A stretch of DNA of 64,000 bases from JASHPR01 sp963729365 (GTDB lineage Bacteria > Actinomycetota > Actinomycetes > Streptosporangiales > Streptosporangiaceae): NCBI GenBank assembly GCA_963729365.1, contig CAVSNQ010000013.1, positions 310,001 through 374,000 of the forward strand. The letters run 5' to 3'. A program made the translations under genes and the position numbers. The notes under the pieces are model-generated. The model did not search any database, had not been told where the DNA came from, and saw only the letters and a program-made list of their open reading frames with translations. This document shows, piece by piece, positions 16,806 through 24,056 of the stretch; the first letter of the stretch is position 1; every line of letters begins with the position of its first letter.

Positions 16806-18824
16806 TTACAGCGCACCTGCCGCGCGGTCCGAGAGCACCTTGCGGCGCTGCTCCAGGGAAACGAGATCACCGAACATCCGGTTGTACGCGGCCGTCTCCT
16901 CCACCGGGCTCAGCCGCTGCAGCCGCGATTTGATCACGGCGATCTCCCTGCTCACCGACAGCTCCTCGATGCGCGCCAGGACCGCGTCGGCATACCGCGC
17001 GTCCGCCTCGCCATCGGAACGGGGTGCGCGCAGCGACTCCACCGCGAGCCGGGTCACGAACCCTCGCGCCCGGTCGTCGGGCGCGGCGGTGCGGAGCCGC
17101 TCGGCCCACTCCCGGCCCCCGGACGCACCGCCCGCGCCGCCGCACTGGGCGATGAGGCCGAACACCGACGCGTGCACCGGGGCGGTGAAGGACTCGGCCC
17201 CGAGCGCGTCGAAGGCCGGCCCGCAGAGCGCCGGCCGCTGCACCGCGAGCTTCAGCGCCTCGCGCTCAAGCTGGATCACGGGATCGCTCGTGTCGTAGCG
17301 GAACTCCGGAGCCCGCTGGCCCGCCGTGCCGTTGTCCTGGCCGGGTTCCCCGCGGCCGGGATCGCGCTGGTCCTGATGTCCGGCACTGCGCTGCGGCGGG
17401 CCGTTCTGGCCTGGCCGGTGGCCGTTCCCGCGGCCGGCGGCGGCGCGCCCCGGCCGTCTCGACCCTGGCCCGGGCGGCGCGTGGGCGCGGACCCTGGCCA
17501 GCACGAAGTCCTCGTCCATCATCCCGAGCCACCGGTCCAGGCTGATCGCGTAGCGGTCCCGCAAGCCGTAGTCCTTGATCCGGCCGATGACCGCCGCCGC
17601 GGCGTCCAGCGCCGCGAGGCGGCCTTCGTTGGTGTCGAGGTTGTGCTTGGCCAGCTCGCTCCGGATAGCGAACTCGTAGAGCGGGACGCGCTGGGCGACC
17701 AGGTCCCTGACGGCCACGTCGCCATGCTTGAGGCGCAGGTCGCACGGATCGAGGCCGTCGGGCTGGAGCGCGAACATCGTCTGCGTGACGAAGTCATCCT
17801 CGAATTTGTCCGCGCGATCGAGCGCTCGCTGCCCGGCGGCGTCGCCGTCAAAGGTGAAGATGACCTCCCCCCGGAACTTGTCCGAGTCCATCAGCAGCCG
17901 CCGCAGGATCTTGACGTGGCCGTCGCCGAACGAGGTGCCGCTGGTCGCCACGGCGGTGGTGATGCCGGACAGGTGGCAGGCCATGACGTCGGTGTAGCCC
18001 TCCACGATCACCGCCTGGCGGCGCTGCGCGATGTCCCGCTTGGCCAGGTCGGCCCCGTACAGCACCGAGCTCTTCTTGAACAGCGGGGTCTCCGGCGTGT
18101 TCAGGTACTTGGGCCCGTCGTCGTCCTCGGCGAGCTTGCGGGCACCGAACGCGATCACTTCCCCGGTCAGGTCCCTGATCGGCCAGATCAGCCGGCCGCG
18201 GAACCGGTCCACCGGGCCGCGCCTGCCCTGGCTGGCCAGCCCGCCGGCCAGCAGCTCGGCGTCGGTGAACCCGCGGCCGCGCAGGTGCCGCGTCAGCGCG
18301 TCCCACTCGGCCGGGGCGTAGCCGACCCCGAACCTGCCCCAGTCGGCCTGCTCGAATCCGCGCGAGGACAAGAACGCGCGAGCGGAGCCAGCTTCGGCCG
18401 TGGCTATTCGTTCCAGGTAGAACTCCGCAGCGGCGTGGTGTGCCTCGGTCAGCCTGCGGCGCTGGGAGTGCTCGCGGCCCGGGACGTGCCCGCCCTGCTC
18501 GTACCGCAGCTCGATCCCGGCCCGGGCCGCCAGACGCTCCACCGCCTCGGCGAAGTTCAGGTTCTCGATCCGCTGCACGAACTTGATGACGTCGCCGCCC
18601 TCGGTGCAGGAGAAGCAGTACCAGAGCCCGCGGGCCGGGGTGACGTTGAAGGACGGCGTTTTCTCGTCGTGGAACGGGCACAGCCCCTTGAGCGACCCGC
18701 CGCCCGCGTTGCGGAGCTGCAGGTACTCCCCCACGACCTCGTCGATCGCCGAGCGCTCGCGGACCAGCGCGATGTCCTCGTCGCGGATCCGGCCTGCCAC
18801 TTCCGCCCCACCGCCGATCACCAT
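16806..18824 (-). CDS. dnaG: DNA primase
   Basis: Makes RNA primers at the replication fork. N-terminal CHC2 zinc finger: GLCPFHDEKTPSF with C49 and H52, then YCFSCTEGGD with C70 and C73. The catalytic core follows (AYDRFRGRLIWPI-type region: DRFRGRLIWPIRDLTG), and the TOPRIM segment VEGYTDVMACHLSG with TFDGDAAGQRA supplies the metal-binding acids. The C-terminal region that contacts DnaB is separated by a basic, low-complexity linker at about 430-490. Length 672 aa is normal. The start ATG 18824 has no strong Shine-Dalgarno; a GTG nine residues in is possible. Confidence 0.96.
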   Translation of the reverse strand: MVIGGGAEVAGRIRDEDIALVRERSAIDEVVGEYLQLRNAGGGSLKGLCPFHDEKTPSFNVTPARGLWYCFSCTEGGDVIKFVQRIENLNFAEAVERLAARAGIELRYEQGGHVPGREHSQRRRLTEAHHAAAEFYLERIATAEAGSARAFLSSRGFEQADWGRFGVGYAPAEWDALTRHLRGRGFTDAELLAGGLASQGRRGPVDRFRGRLIWPIRDLTGEVIAFGARKLAEDDDGPKYLNTPETPLFKKSSVLYGADLAKRDIAQRRQAVIVEGYTDVMACHLSGITTAVATSGTSFGDGHVKILRRLLMDSDKFRGEVIFTFDGDAAGQRALDRADKFEDDFVTQTMFALQPDGLDPCDLRLKHGDVAVRDLVAQRVPLYEFAIRSELAKHNLDTNEGRLAALDAAAAVIGRIKDYGLRDRYAISLDRWLGMMDEDFVLARVRAHAPPGPGSRRPGRAAAGRGNGHRPGQNGPPQRSAGHQDQRDPGRGEPGQDNGTAGQRAPEFRYDTSDPVIQLEREALKLAVQRPALCGPAFDALGAESFTAPVHASVFGLIAQCGGAGGASGGREWAERLRTAAPDDRARGFVTRLAVESLRAPRSDGEADARYADAVLARIEELSVSREIAVIKSRLQRLSPVEETAAYNRMFGDLVSLEQRRKVLSDRAAGAL

Positions 18825-18912
18825 GCACCGCTAGTCGTCGCAGCGAGTCTAGTGTGCGCCGCCCCCAGCGCACGGCAGACCGGCCGCGGCCGCGGCCCTA
18901 GGATGTCCGCTC

Positions 18913-19533
18913 ATGCGGGCGATCACGTGGGTCAAGGAACGCGGGGCCGAGTTCGCCGAGATCGAGCTGGGCGGCGGGGCGTTGCGGGCGGTCGGCGTGG
19001 CCGTCAGCGGCGACCCGATCCCCTACCGGCTGGAGTACGAGCTCGACTGCCAGGACGGCTTTGTTACGCGCCGGCTCTCGGTGCGGGCGTGGGGCGCCGG
19101 CTGGGGCCGCCACCTCGAGCTCACCCGCGACCCGCGGGACGGGTGGTCCGTCGACGCGGGCGCGGACGGCGACCCTGGCGGGCCCGGCGCGCCGCCGCCG
19201 GGCGGCGATCCGTCGGCCTTTGCCGCAGCCCTCGACTGTGACCTCGGCGAGTGCCCGGTCACGAACACGATGCCGGTACTGCGCCGCGGCCTGCTCGGCG
19301 GCGGCGATCCGGCCGAGTTCCTGATGGCCTGGGTCAGCGTCCCGTGGCTGGCCGTCACGCCGTCCCGGCAGCGCTACACCCACCTGCGCAGCGGCCTGGC
19401 GTTCGAGCCCGGGCTGCCCTGGCCGGGGCCGCTGAGCATGATCCGGTACGAAAGCGGCAGCTTCTCCGCCGACGTCACGTTCGACGCGCACGGCGTGGTC
19501 GTGGACTACCCCGGCCTCGGCCGGATGGCCTGA
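18913..19533 (+). CDS. Putative glycolipid-binding protein
   Basis: A 206-residue protein matching the putative glycolipid-binding family: YRLEYELDCQDGFVTRRLSV near the N-terminus and, toward the C-terminus, LDCDLGECPVTNTMPVLRR, FLMAWVSVPWLAV and SRQRYTHL. The family forms a beta-barrel and is annotated as glycolipid-binding from limited evidence. A Gly/Pro-rich insert lies at about residues 85-100. No signal peptide is present. It is divergent from dnaG and 34 nt upstream of the HAD gene, so the two may be cotranscribed. Confidence 0.8.
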   Translation: MRAITWVKERGAEFAEIELGGGALRAVGVAVSGDPIPYRLEYELDCQDGFVTRRLSVRAWGAGWGRHLELTRDPRDGWSVDAGADGDPGGPGAPPPGGDPSAFAAALDCDLGECPVTNTMPVLRRGLLGGGDPAEFLMAWVSVPWLAVTPSRQRYTHLRSGLAFEPGLPWPGPLSMIRYESGSFSADVTFDAHGVVVDYPGLGRMA

Positions 19534-19567
19534 GCCGGTCCTGGCGGGCTGCTGATAGCGTCGCCGC

Positions 19568-20281
19568 GTGCGCCGGCTGCTGGTCCTGTGGGACGTCGAC
19601 TACACCCTGATCGACTCCGACGGGGTCGGCCGGGAGCTCTACCAGACCGCGTTCGCCGAGATGTTCGGCCGGGAGATGCCGCAGCCAGGGTCCATGGCCG
19701 GGCGCACCGACCGGGCCATCGTGGCCGAGGTGCTGACCCTGGCCGGAGTGGACGAGCCGCGACGGCACGTCGACGAGTTCCACCGGCTGATGGCGGCCCA
19801 CGCGCCCGGCCTGGGCGACCTGGTGGTGGAGCGGGCGCGGGCGCTGCCCGGCGCCGCCGAGGCCATGGCCGCGCTCGCCCGGCTCGGCGACGGCCGCGGC
19901 GTGGTCCAGTCGCTGCTGACCGGCAACATCAGGCCGCTGGCCGAGGTGAAGCTCGGCCCGCTCGGCCTGACCGACCACCTGGACCTGGACGCGGGCGCCT
20001 ACGGCAGCACGCACGAGGTCAGGGCCGAGCTCGTGCACCTGGCCCGGCGTAACGCTTCGCGTGCGTACCAGGCCGACTTCGGCGGCGAGGCCACCGTGAT
20101 CGTCGGGGATACGCCGCTCGACGTCGAGGCGGCGCTGGCCACCGGTGCCCGGGCGGTCGGCGTGGCCACCGGCGGGTTCACCGTGGGCGAGCTCGCCGCC
20201 GCCGGGGCGCACGCCGTGCTGCCCGATCTGGCCGACACCGACCTGGTGGTCGCCGCGATCCTCGGCGCGGACGCACCGTAG
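19568..20281 (+). CDS. HAD-superfamily hydrolase
   Basis: Phosphatase-like HAD protein, 237 aa, starting at GTG 19568. Motif I is LWDVDYTLIDSDG (nucleophile Asp and the +2 Asp in DVD), motif II is in the VVQSLLTGN segment, and motif III/IV is VIVGDTPLDVEAA. The helical cap between motif I and II indicates a phosphoglycolate phosphatase-like subfamily. The substrate is not evident. It follows the glycolipid-binding gene by 34 nt. Confidence 0.9.
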   Translation: MRRLLVLWDVDYTLIDSDGVGRELYQTAFAEMFGREMPQPGSMAGRTDRAIVAEVLTLAGVDEPRRHVDEFHRLMAAHAPGLGDLVVERARALPGAAEAMAALARLGDGRGVVQSLLTGNIRPLAEVKLGPLGLTDHLDLDAGAYGSTHEVRAELVHLARRNASRAYQADFGGEATVIVGDTPLDVEAALATGARAVGVATGGFTVGELAAAGAHAVLPDLADTDLVVAAILGADAP

Positions 20282-20422
20282 CGGCCCCCCTGCGCGCGCG
20301 TTCTACCTGCTGCCACCGACAGTCCTGGACTGGTTGTCCACATCCGGCCAGGTGGGCGGCCGTCGTCCACCAGCTGGCCGGATGCGCGCCGGGGCGACAG
20401 GCCGCCAGCCAGCCTGGGCGTC

Positions 20423-21460
20423 ATGCCGATCCAGCTTCCCGACGACTGCACGCGGCTGCTGGACGCCCAGCACGGCGTGATCGCGCGCTGGCAGGCACCC
20501 GCCGTCAACCTCTGCCGCGCCGTCATCGATGGCCAGCTTCGGTCCGGCCGCTGGCGGCCGCTCTATCGCGGCGTCTACGCGACGTACACCGGCGCCCCGC
20601 CGCGCGCATCCATACTCTGGGCGGCCGTGCTGCGTGCCGGGCCCGGCGCGGTGCTCAGCCACCACACGGCCGCCGAACTGGACGGGCTGACCGACCGGCC
20701 GAGCGGGGTCATCCATGTCACGGTCGGTCACGACCGGCGGCTTAGGGCCTTTGGCCGGAGGCACGATCGGGCGCCCAGGATCGTCCTGCACCGCAGTGAC
20801 CGGCTCGATGAGATCAGGCACCCCACCCGGAGACCGCCCCGGACCAGAGTCGAGGAGACGATTCTCGACCTCACCCAGCTCAGCACCGGCTTCGACGACG
20901 CCTTCGGCTGGCTGTGCGCGGGATGCGGCCGACGTCTCACCACCCCGCAACTGATCCGCGAGGCGATCAGCAGGCGCAGCCGGGTGCGCTGGCGCGGCGA
21001 AATCCTCGGTACGCTCCCGCTCATCGCCGATGGGGTTCATTCGAACCTGGAATACCGTTACGTCCGCGACGTGGAGCATGCCCATCGCCTGCCCAAGGCG
21101 CGACGGCAGGCTGGCCTGCGCCAAGGGTCACCGCTCCTGCGCTCGCAATATCTGGACAACCTGTACGAGTCGTACGGGGTCGCGGTGGAGCTTGACGGGC
21201 GCGCCCATCACCCGGCCGAATCACGGTGGCGAGACATCCACAGGGACAACGTCAGCGCCAGATTGGGCATCACGACGCTGCGCTACAACTGGGCCGATGT
21301 CACGCGTCGGCCCTGCGAAGTGGCGGCCGATGTGTCTGACGCGCTCCGGCAGCGCGGCTGGCCGGGCCACCCCCGCCCGTGCGGCCCGCACTGCCCGTTG
21401 CGGCACGCCAGCGGGGAGCTTTTTCAGTCCATAGCCCTGAAAAAGCTCCCCGCTGATTGA
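20423..21460 (+). CDS. AbiEi-like wHTH plus DUF559/endonuclease-like protein
   Basis: N-terminal half resembles the AbiEi antitoxin-type module (LCRAVIDGQLRSGRWRPLYRGVYATYTG, then LSHHTAAELDGL). The C-terminal part carries a DUF559/Vsr-like nuclease core, YGVAVELDGRAHHP followed by RWRDIHRDN and the strand GITTLRYNWADV. Such fused proteins are frequent single genes in actinobacteria, usually without an AbiEii toxin, and none is seen here. The last 15 codons coincide with a perfect 18-bp inverted repeat, so the C-terminus GELFQSIALKKLPAD is dictated by a hairpin. DNA cleavage is inferred, not shown. Confidence 0.72.
   Translation: MPIQLPDDCTRLLDAQHGVIARWQAPAVNLCRAVIDGQLRSGRWRPLYRGVYATYTGAPPRASILWAAVLRAGPGAVLSHHTAAELDGLTDRPSGVIHVTVGHDRRLRAFGRRHDRAPRIVLHRSDRLDEIRHPTRRPPRTRVEETILDLTQLSTGFDDAFGWLCAGCGRRLTTPQLIREAISRRSRVRWRGEILGTLPLIADGVHSNLEYRYVRDVEHAHRLPKARRQAGLRQGSPLLRSQYLDNLYESYGVAVELDGRAHHPAESRWRDIHRDNVSARLGITTLRYNWADVTRRPCEVAADVSDALRQRGWPGHPRPCGPHCPLRHASGELFQSIALKKLPAD
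21410..21454. terminator. Bidirectional terminator hairpin inside coding sequence
   Basis: Arms 21410-21427 and 21437-21454 are perfect 18-bp inverted repeats (AGCGGGGAGCTTTTTCAG and its complement) around a 9-nt loop. Each arm has a GC-rich outer part and a T5/A5 tract. The element sits between convergent genes (AbiEi/DUF559 stop at 21460; ferredoxin reductase stop at 21472), so it can serve as a terminator for both, while also coding the tail of the first protein. Confidence 0.75.
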
Positions 21461-21471
21461 CCCGGGTCGGG

Positions 21472-22698
21472 CTAGAGGTCGGTGAGGGGGATGTCGGGGT
21501 CGGCCAGGCGGGCCGGGTCGACCTCGGCGCCAGCGCGGATCAGGGCCTGGATGTCGTCGTTGACGTCCCAGACGTTGACGTTCATCCCGGCGACCACGAC
21601 CCGGTCGGCCAGCCAGAACGCGATGAATTCCAGGGACTCCTCGTCGCCGCGGTAGACGATGTCGTCGTAGGTTCCCGGCTCGGGCAGCCCGGCGGTCTCC
21701 ATGCCCAGGTCGTACTGGTCGCTGAAGAAGTACGGCACCCGGTCGTAGGAGACGTCCTGGCCCATCATCGACCGCGCCGCGGCCGGGCCGCCGTTCAGCG
21801 CGTTCGCCCAGTGCTCGACCCGGATCCTGCGGCCGAGCAGCGGGTTGAACGCGTTGGCCACGTCGCCCGCGGCGAAGATGTCCGGGTCCGAGGTGCGCAG
21901 CGTTTCGTCGACCAGGATGCCGTTGTCCACCTCGAGGCCGGCCTCGGCGGCGATCGCGACGTTCGGCGTGACGCCGATCGCGATGAGGACGGTGTCGGCG
22001 GGCAGTTCTTCGCCGGCGGACGTGACGGCGGCGGTCACCACGCCCGCGGAGCCGGTCAGCTCGCTGACCCCCTCGCCGAACCGGAACGTCACGCCGTGGC
22101 TGCGGTGCAGCTTGACGAAGACCTCGCCGAGCTCGGGGCCCAGCGAGCGCTGCAGCGCCCCGGATTCCGGCTCCACGATCGTGACCTCACAGCCGTACTC
22201 CCGCGCGGCCGCCGCGGTCTCCAGGCCGATCCAGCCGGCCCCGGCGATGACGACCTGGCCGCCGCCGCGCAGCGCCGCCCTGAGTCGCTCGGAGTCCTGC
22301 ACGGTGCGCAGGTACAGCACGCCGCCCAGATCGGCTCCGGGAATGCCCAGCCGTCGCGGTGAGGCGCCGGTGGTGATCAGCAGCCGCTCGTAGGGCACAT
22401 GCTCGCCGCCCGCCAGCTCGACCCGGCGGCCCGGCCGGTCGATTGACCGCACGGTCGTGTTCAGGCGGAGGTCAACGTCGTGCTCGGCGTACCAGCCGTC
22501 TTCATGAGTGAAGATCGATTCCCTGGCGTCCTTGCCGAGCAGGTAGCCCTTGGACAGCGGCGGCCGCTCGTACGGGTGCTGATCTTCCGAGCCGATGAGC
22601 ACCACCGTGCCGTCGAAACCCTCCTGCCTGAGGGTTTCCGCGGCCTTGGCGCCGGCCAGGCTCGCTCCGACGATCACATAGGCGGGTTGGGCGGGCAT
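21472..22698 (-). CDS. FAD/NAD(P)-dependent ferredoxin reductase
   Basis: Flavoprotein of the putidaredoxin/rhodocoxin reductase class, passing electrons from NAD(P)H to a ferredoxin, often for cytochrome P450s. The FAD-binding N-terminus is YVIVGASLAGAKAAETLR, with HPYERPPLSKGYL. The NAD-binding Rossmann motif is VIAGAGWIGLETAAAAREYG, and DIFAAGDVAN is the second FAD contact. A reductase C-terminal domain follows. Length is 408 aa. No ferredoxin or P450 gene is adjacent, so its partner is unknown. Confidence 0.92.
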   Translation of the reverse strand: MPAQPAYVIVGASLAGAKAAETLRQEGFDGTVVLIGSEDQHPYERPPLSKGYLLGKDARESIFTHEDGWYAEHDVDLRLNTTVRSIDRPGRRVELAGGEHVPYERLLITTGASPRRLGIPGADLGGVLYLRTVQDSERLRAALRGGGQVVIAGAGWIGLETAAAAREYGCEVTIVEPESGALQRSLGPELGEVFVKLHRSHGVTFRFGEGVSELTGSAGVVTAAVTSAGEELPADTVLIAIGVTPNVAIAAEAGLEVDNGILVDETLRTSDPDIFAAGDVANAFNPLLGRRIRVEHWANALNGGPAAARSMMGQDVSYDRVPYFFSDQYDLGMETAGLPEPGTYDDIVYRGDEESLEFIAFWLADRVVVAGMNVNVWDVNDDIQALIRAGAEVDPARLADPDIPLTDL

Positions 22699-22820
22699 AT
22701 GCGACTCCTTCCGGCGGCAGTCCGCTCGACGGCGATGACGGGCCCGGCGCCGCGTGGGTTCGGGTTCGGACGTGCTCCGGGGCTAGCGGCTGGGTGATGG
22801 CGACCAGTACGGTCAGGCTT

Positions 22821-24056
22821 TCACTCGCAGAGCCGGTGGTGCCAGGCGATGGCCGAAGTATCCGTGAGTGCGGCGATCTGGTCGACAACGGCGCGCAGTC
22901 GCTCCCGATCAGATCCTGCCGCGGTAAAGGCGGGCCGAAACACCGGATCCAGGGTGTCGGGCGCCCCGGCGAACACGGCGGCGGCCAGCTCGGCGATCAC
23001 ATCCCGCTCCCGGGCCTGGGTCTGCGCCGCCCCGGCTCTCGCCATCACGTACTGCGCGGTGACCCCTTTCAGTAGCGCGCACTCGAGCCGCTGCTGCCTG
23101 GGAACGACGAGATCCGCGGAATACCTGGTGAACCGGACGCCGGACGGCCCGGCCCCCAGGGTCGCGGCCTGCGCCGAGCTGCAGAACCGGCCGATCAGCT
23201 CGCTGGTCAGGTTCTTCAGCGCGGCCAGGGACTCGAGGCCGCCGTCGAACGCCGACGGCCAGCACGGCAGGCTGAGCAGCCCGGCGAAGATCTCGCACAG
23301 TTCGTCGACGGTCACCGAGCCCGGGGCGCAGTACTCGGCCGCGGTCAGCGCGGCCACCGCCTTCTGCTCGGACGGATCGCGCAGCGCGCCCATCGTGATC
23401 AGGCCGGCCTGCAACCCGTCCTCCACGTCGTGCACGGAGTAAGCCACGTCGTCGGCCCAGTCCATGACCTGGGCCTCCAGGCACAGCGTGCCGGGCGGCG
23501 CGCCGCACCGGATCCACCCGAACACCTCGGCGTCGTCGGCGTACACGCCGAACTTGGCCTCGCCGGCGCGGGCGGGCCACGGATACTTCAGCGTGGCGTC
23601 GAGGGTGGCCCGGGTGAGGTTCAGGCCGGCACCCGGCACCTTCGCCTCCAGCCGGGTCAGCAGCCGCAAGCTCTGCGCGTTGCCCTCGAACCCGCCACAG
23701 CCGTCGGCGAACGCGGCTAGCGCCGACTCGCCGTTGTGACCGAACGGAGGATGCCCCAGGTCATGCGCCAGGCACGCGGCGTCGACCAGGTCGGGGTCAC
23801 ACCCGAGCACGGCCCCGAATTCGCGCCCGATCTGCGCGCACTCCAGGGAATGCGTGAGCCTGGTGCGCGGGAAGTCGCCCGAGCCGACCTCGACGACCTG
23901 CGTCTTGGCCGCCAGCCTGCGCAGCGCCGCGCTGTGCAGCACCCGGGCGCGGTCCCGCTCGAACGGGCCGCGCCCGGGGTTGCGCGCGCGCTTAGGCGAC
24001 TCGGTGACCCACCGCGCCGTCGCGTGGGCGTCGTAGCCGCCTTCGTCCTCCGTCAC
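22821..24056 (-). CDS. dgt: Deoxyguanosinetriphosphate triphosphohydrolase family protein
   Basis: HD-domain enzyme converting dGTP (or other dNTPs) to deoxynucleoside and triphosphate. Metal ligands are visible: TRLTHSLECAQIGRE (His69), LAHDLGHPPFGHNGE (H98-D99) and DWADDVAYSVHDVED further on. At 411 aa it has the normal length of the bacterial dGTPase-like group. The start overlaps the stop of ppdK by 4 nt, so it is the downstream member of a ppdK-dgt unit. The dgt-dnaG-rpoD proximity is conserved in actinobacteria. Confidence 0.94.
   Translation of the reverse strand: MTEDEGGYDAHATARWVTESPKRARNPGRGPFERDRARVLHSAALRRLAAKTQVVEVGSGDFPRTRLTHSLECAQIGREFGAVLGCDPDLVDAACLAHDLGHPPFGHNGESALAAFADGCGGFEGNAQSLRLLTRLEAKVPGAGLNLTRATLDATLKYPWPARAGEAKFGVYADDAEVFGWIRCGAPPGTLCLEAQVMDWADDVAYSVHDVEDGLQAGLITMGALRDPSEQKAVAALTAAEYCAPGSVTVDELCEIFAGLLSLPCWPSAFDGGLESLAALKNLTSELIGRFCSSAQAATLGAGPSGVRFTRYSADLVVPRQQRLECALLKGVTAQYVMARAGAAQTQARERDVIAELAAAVFAGAPDTLDPVFRPAFTAAGSDRERLRAVVDQIAALTDTSAIAWHHRLCE

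Noticed and set aside
17172..19241. 689-codon open frame on the + strand
   Set aside because: Antisense to dnaG and overlapping the glycolipid-binding gene; composition and lack of domains mark it as a shadow.
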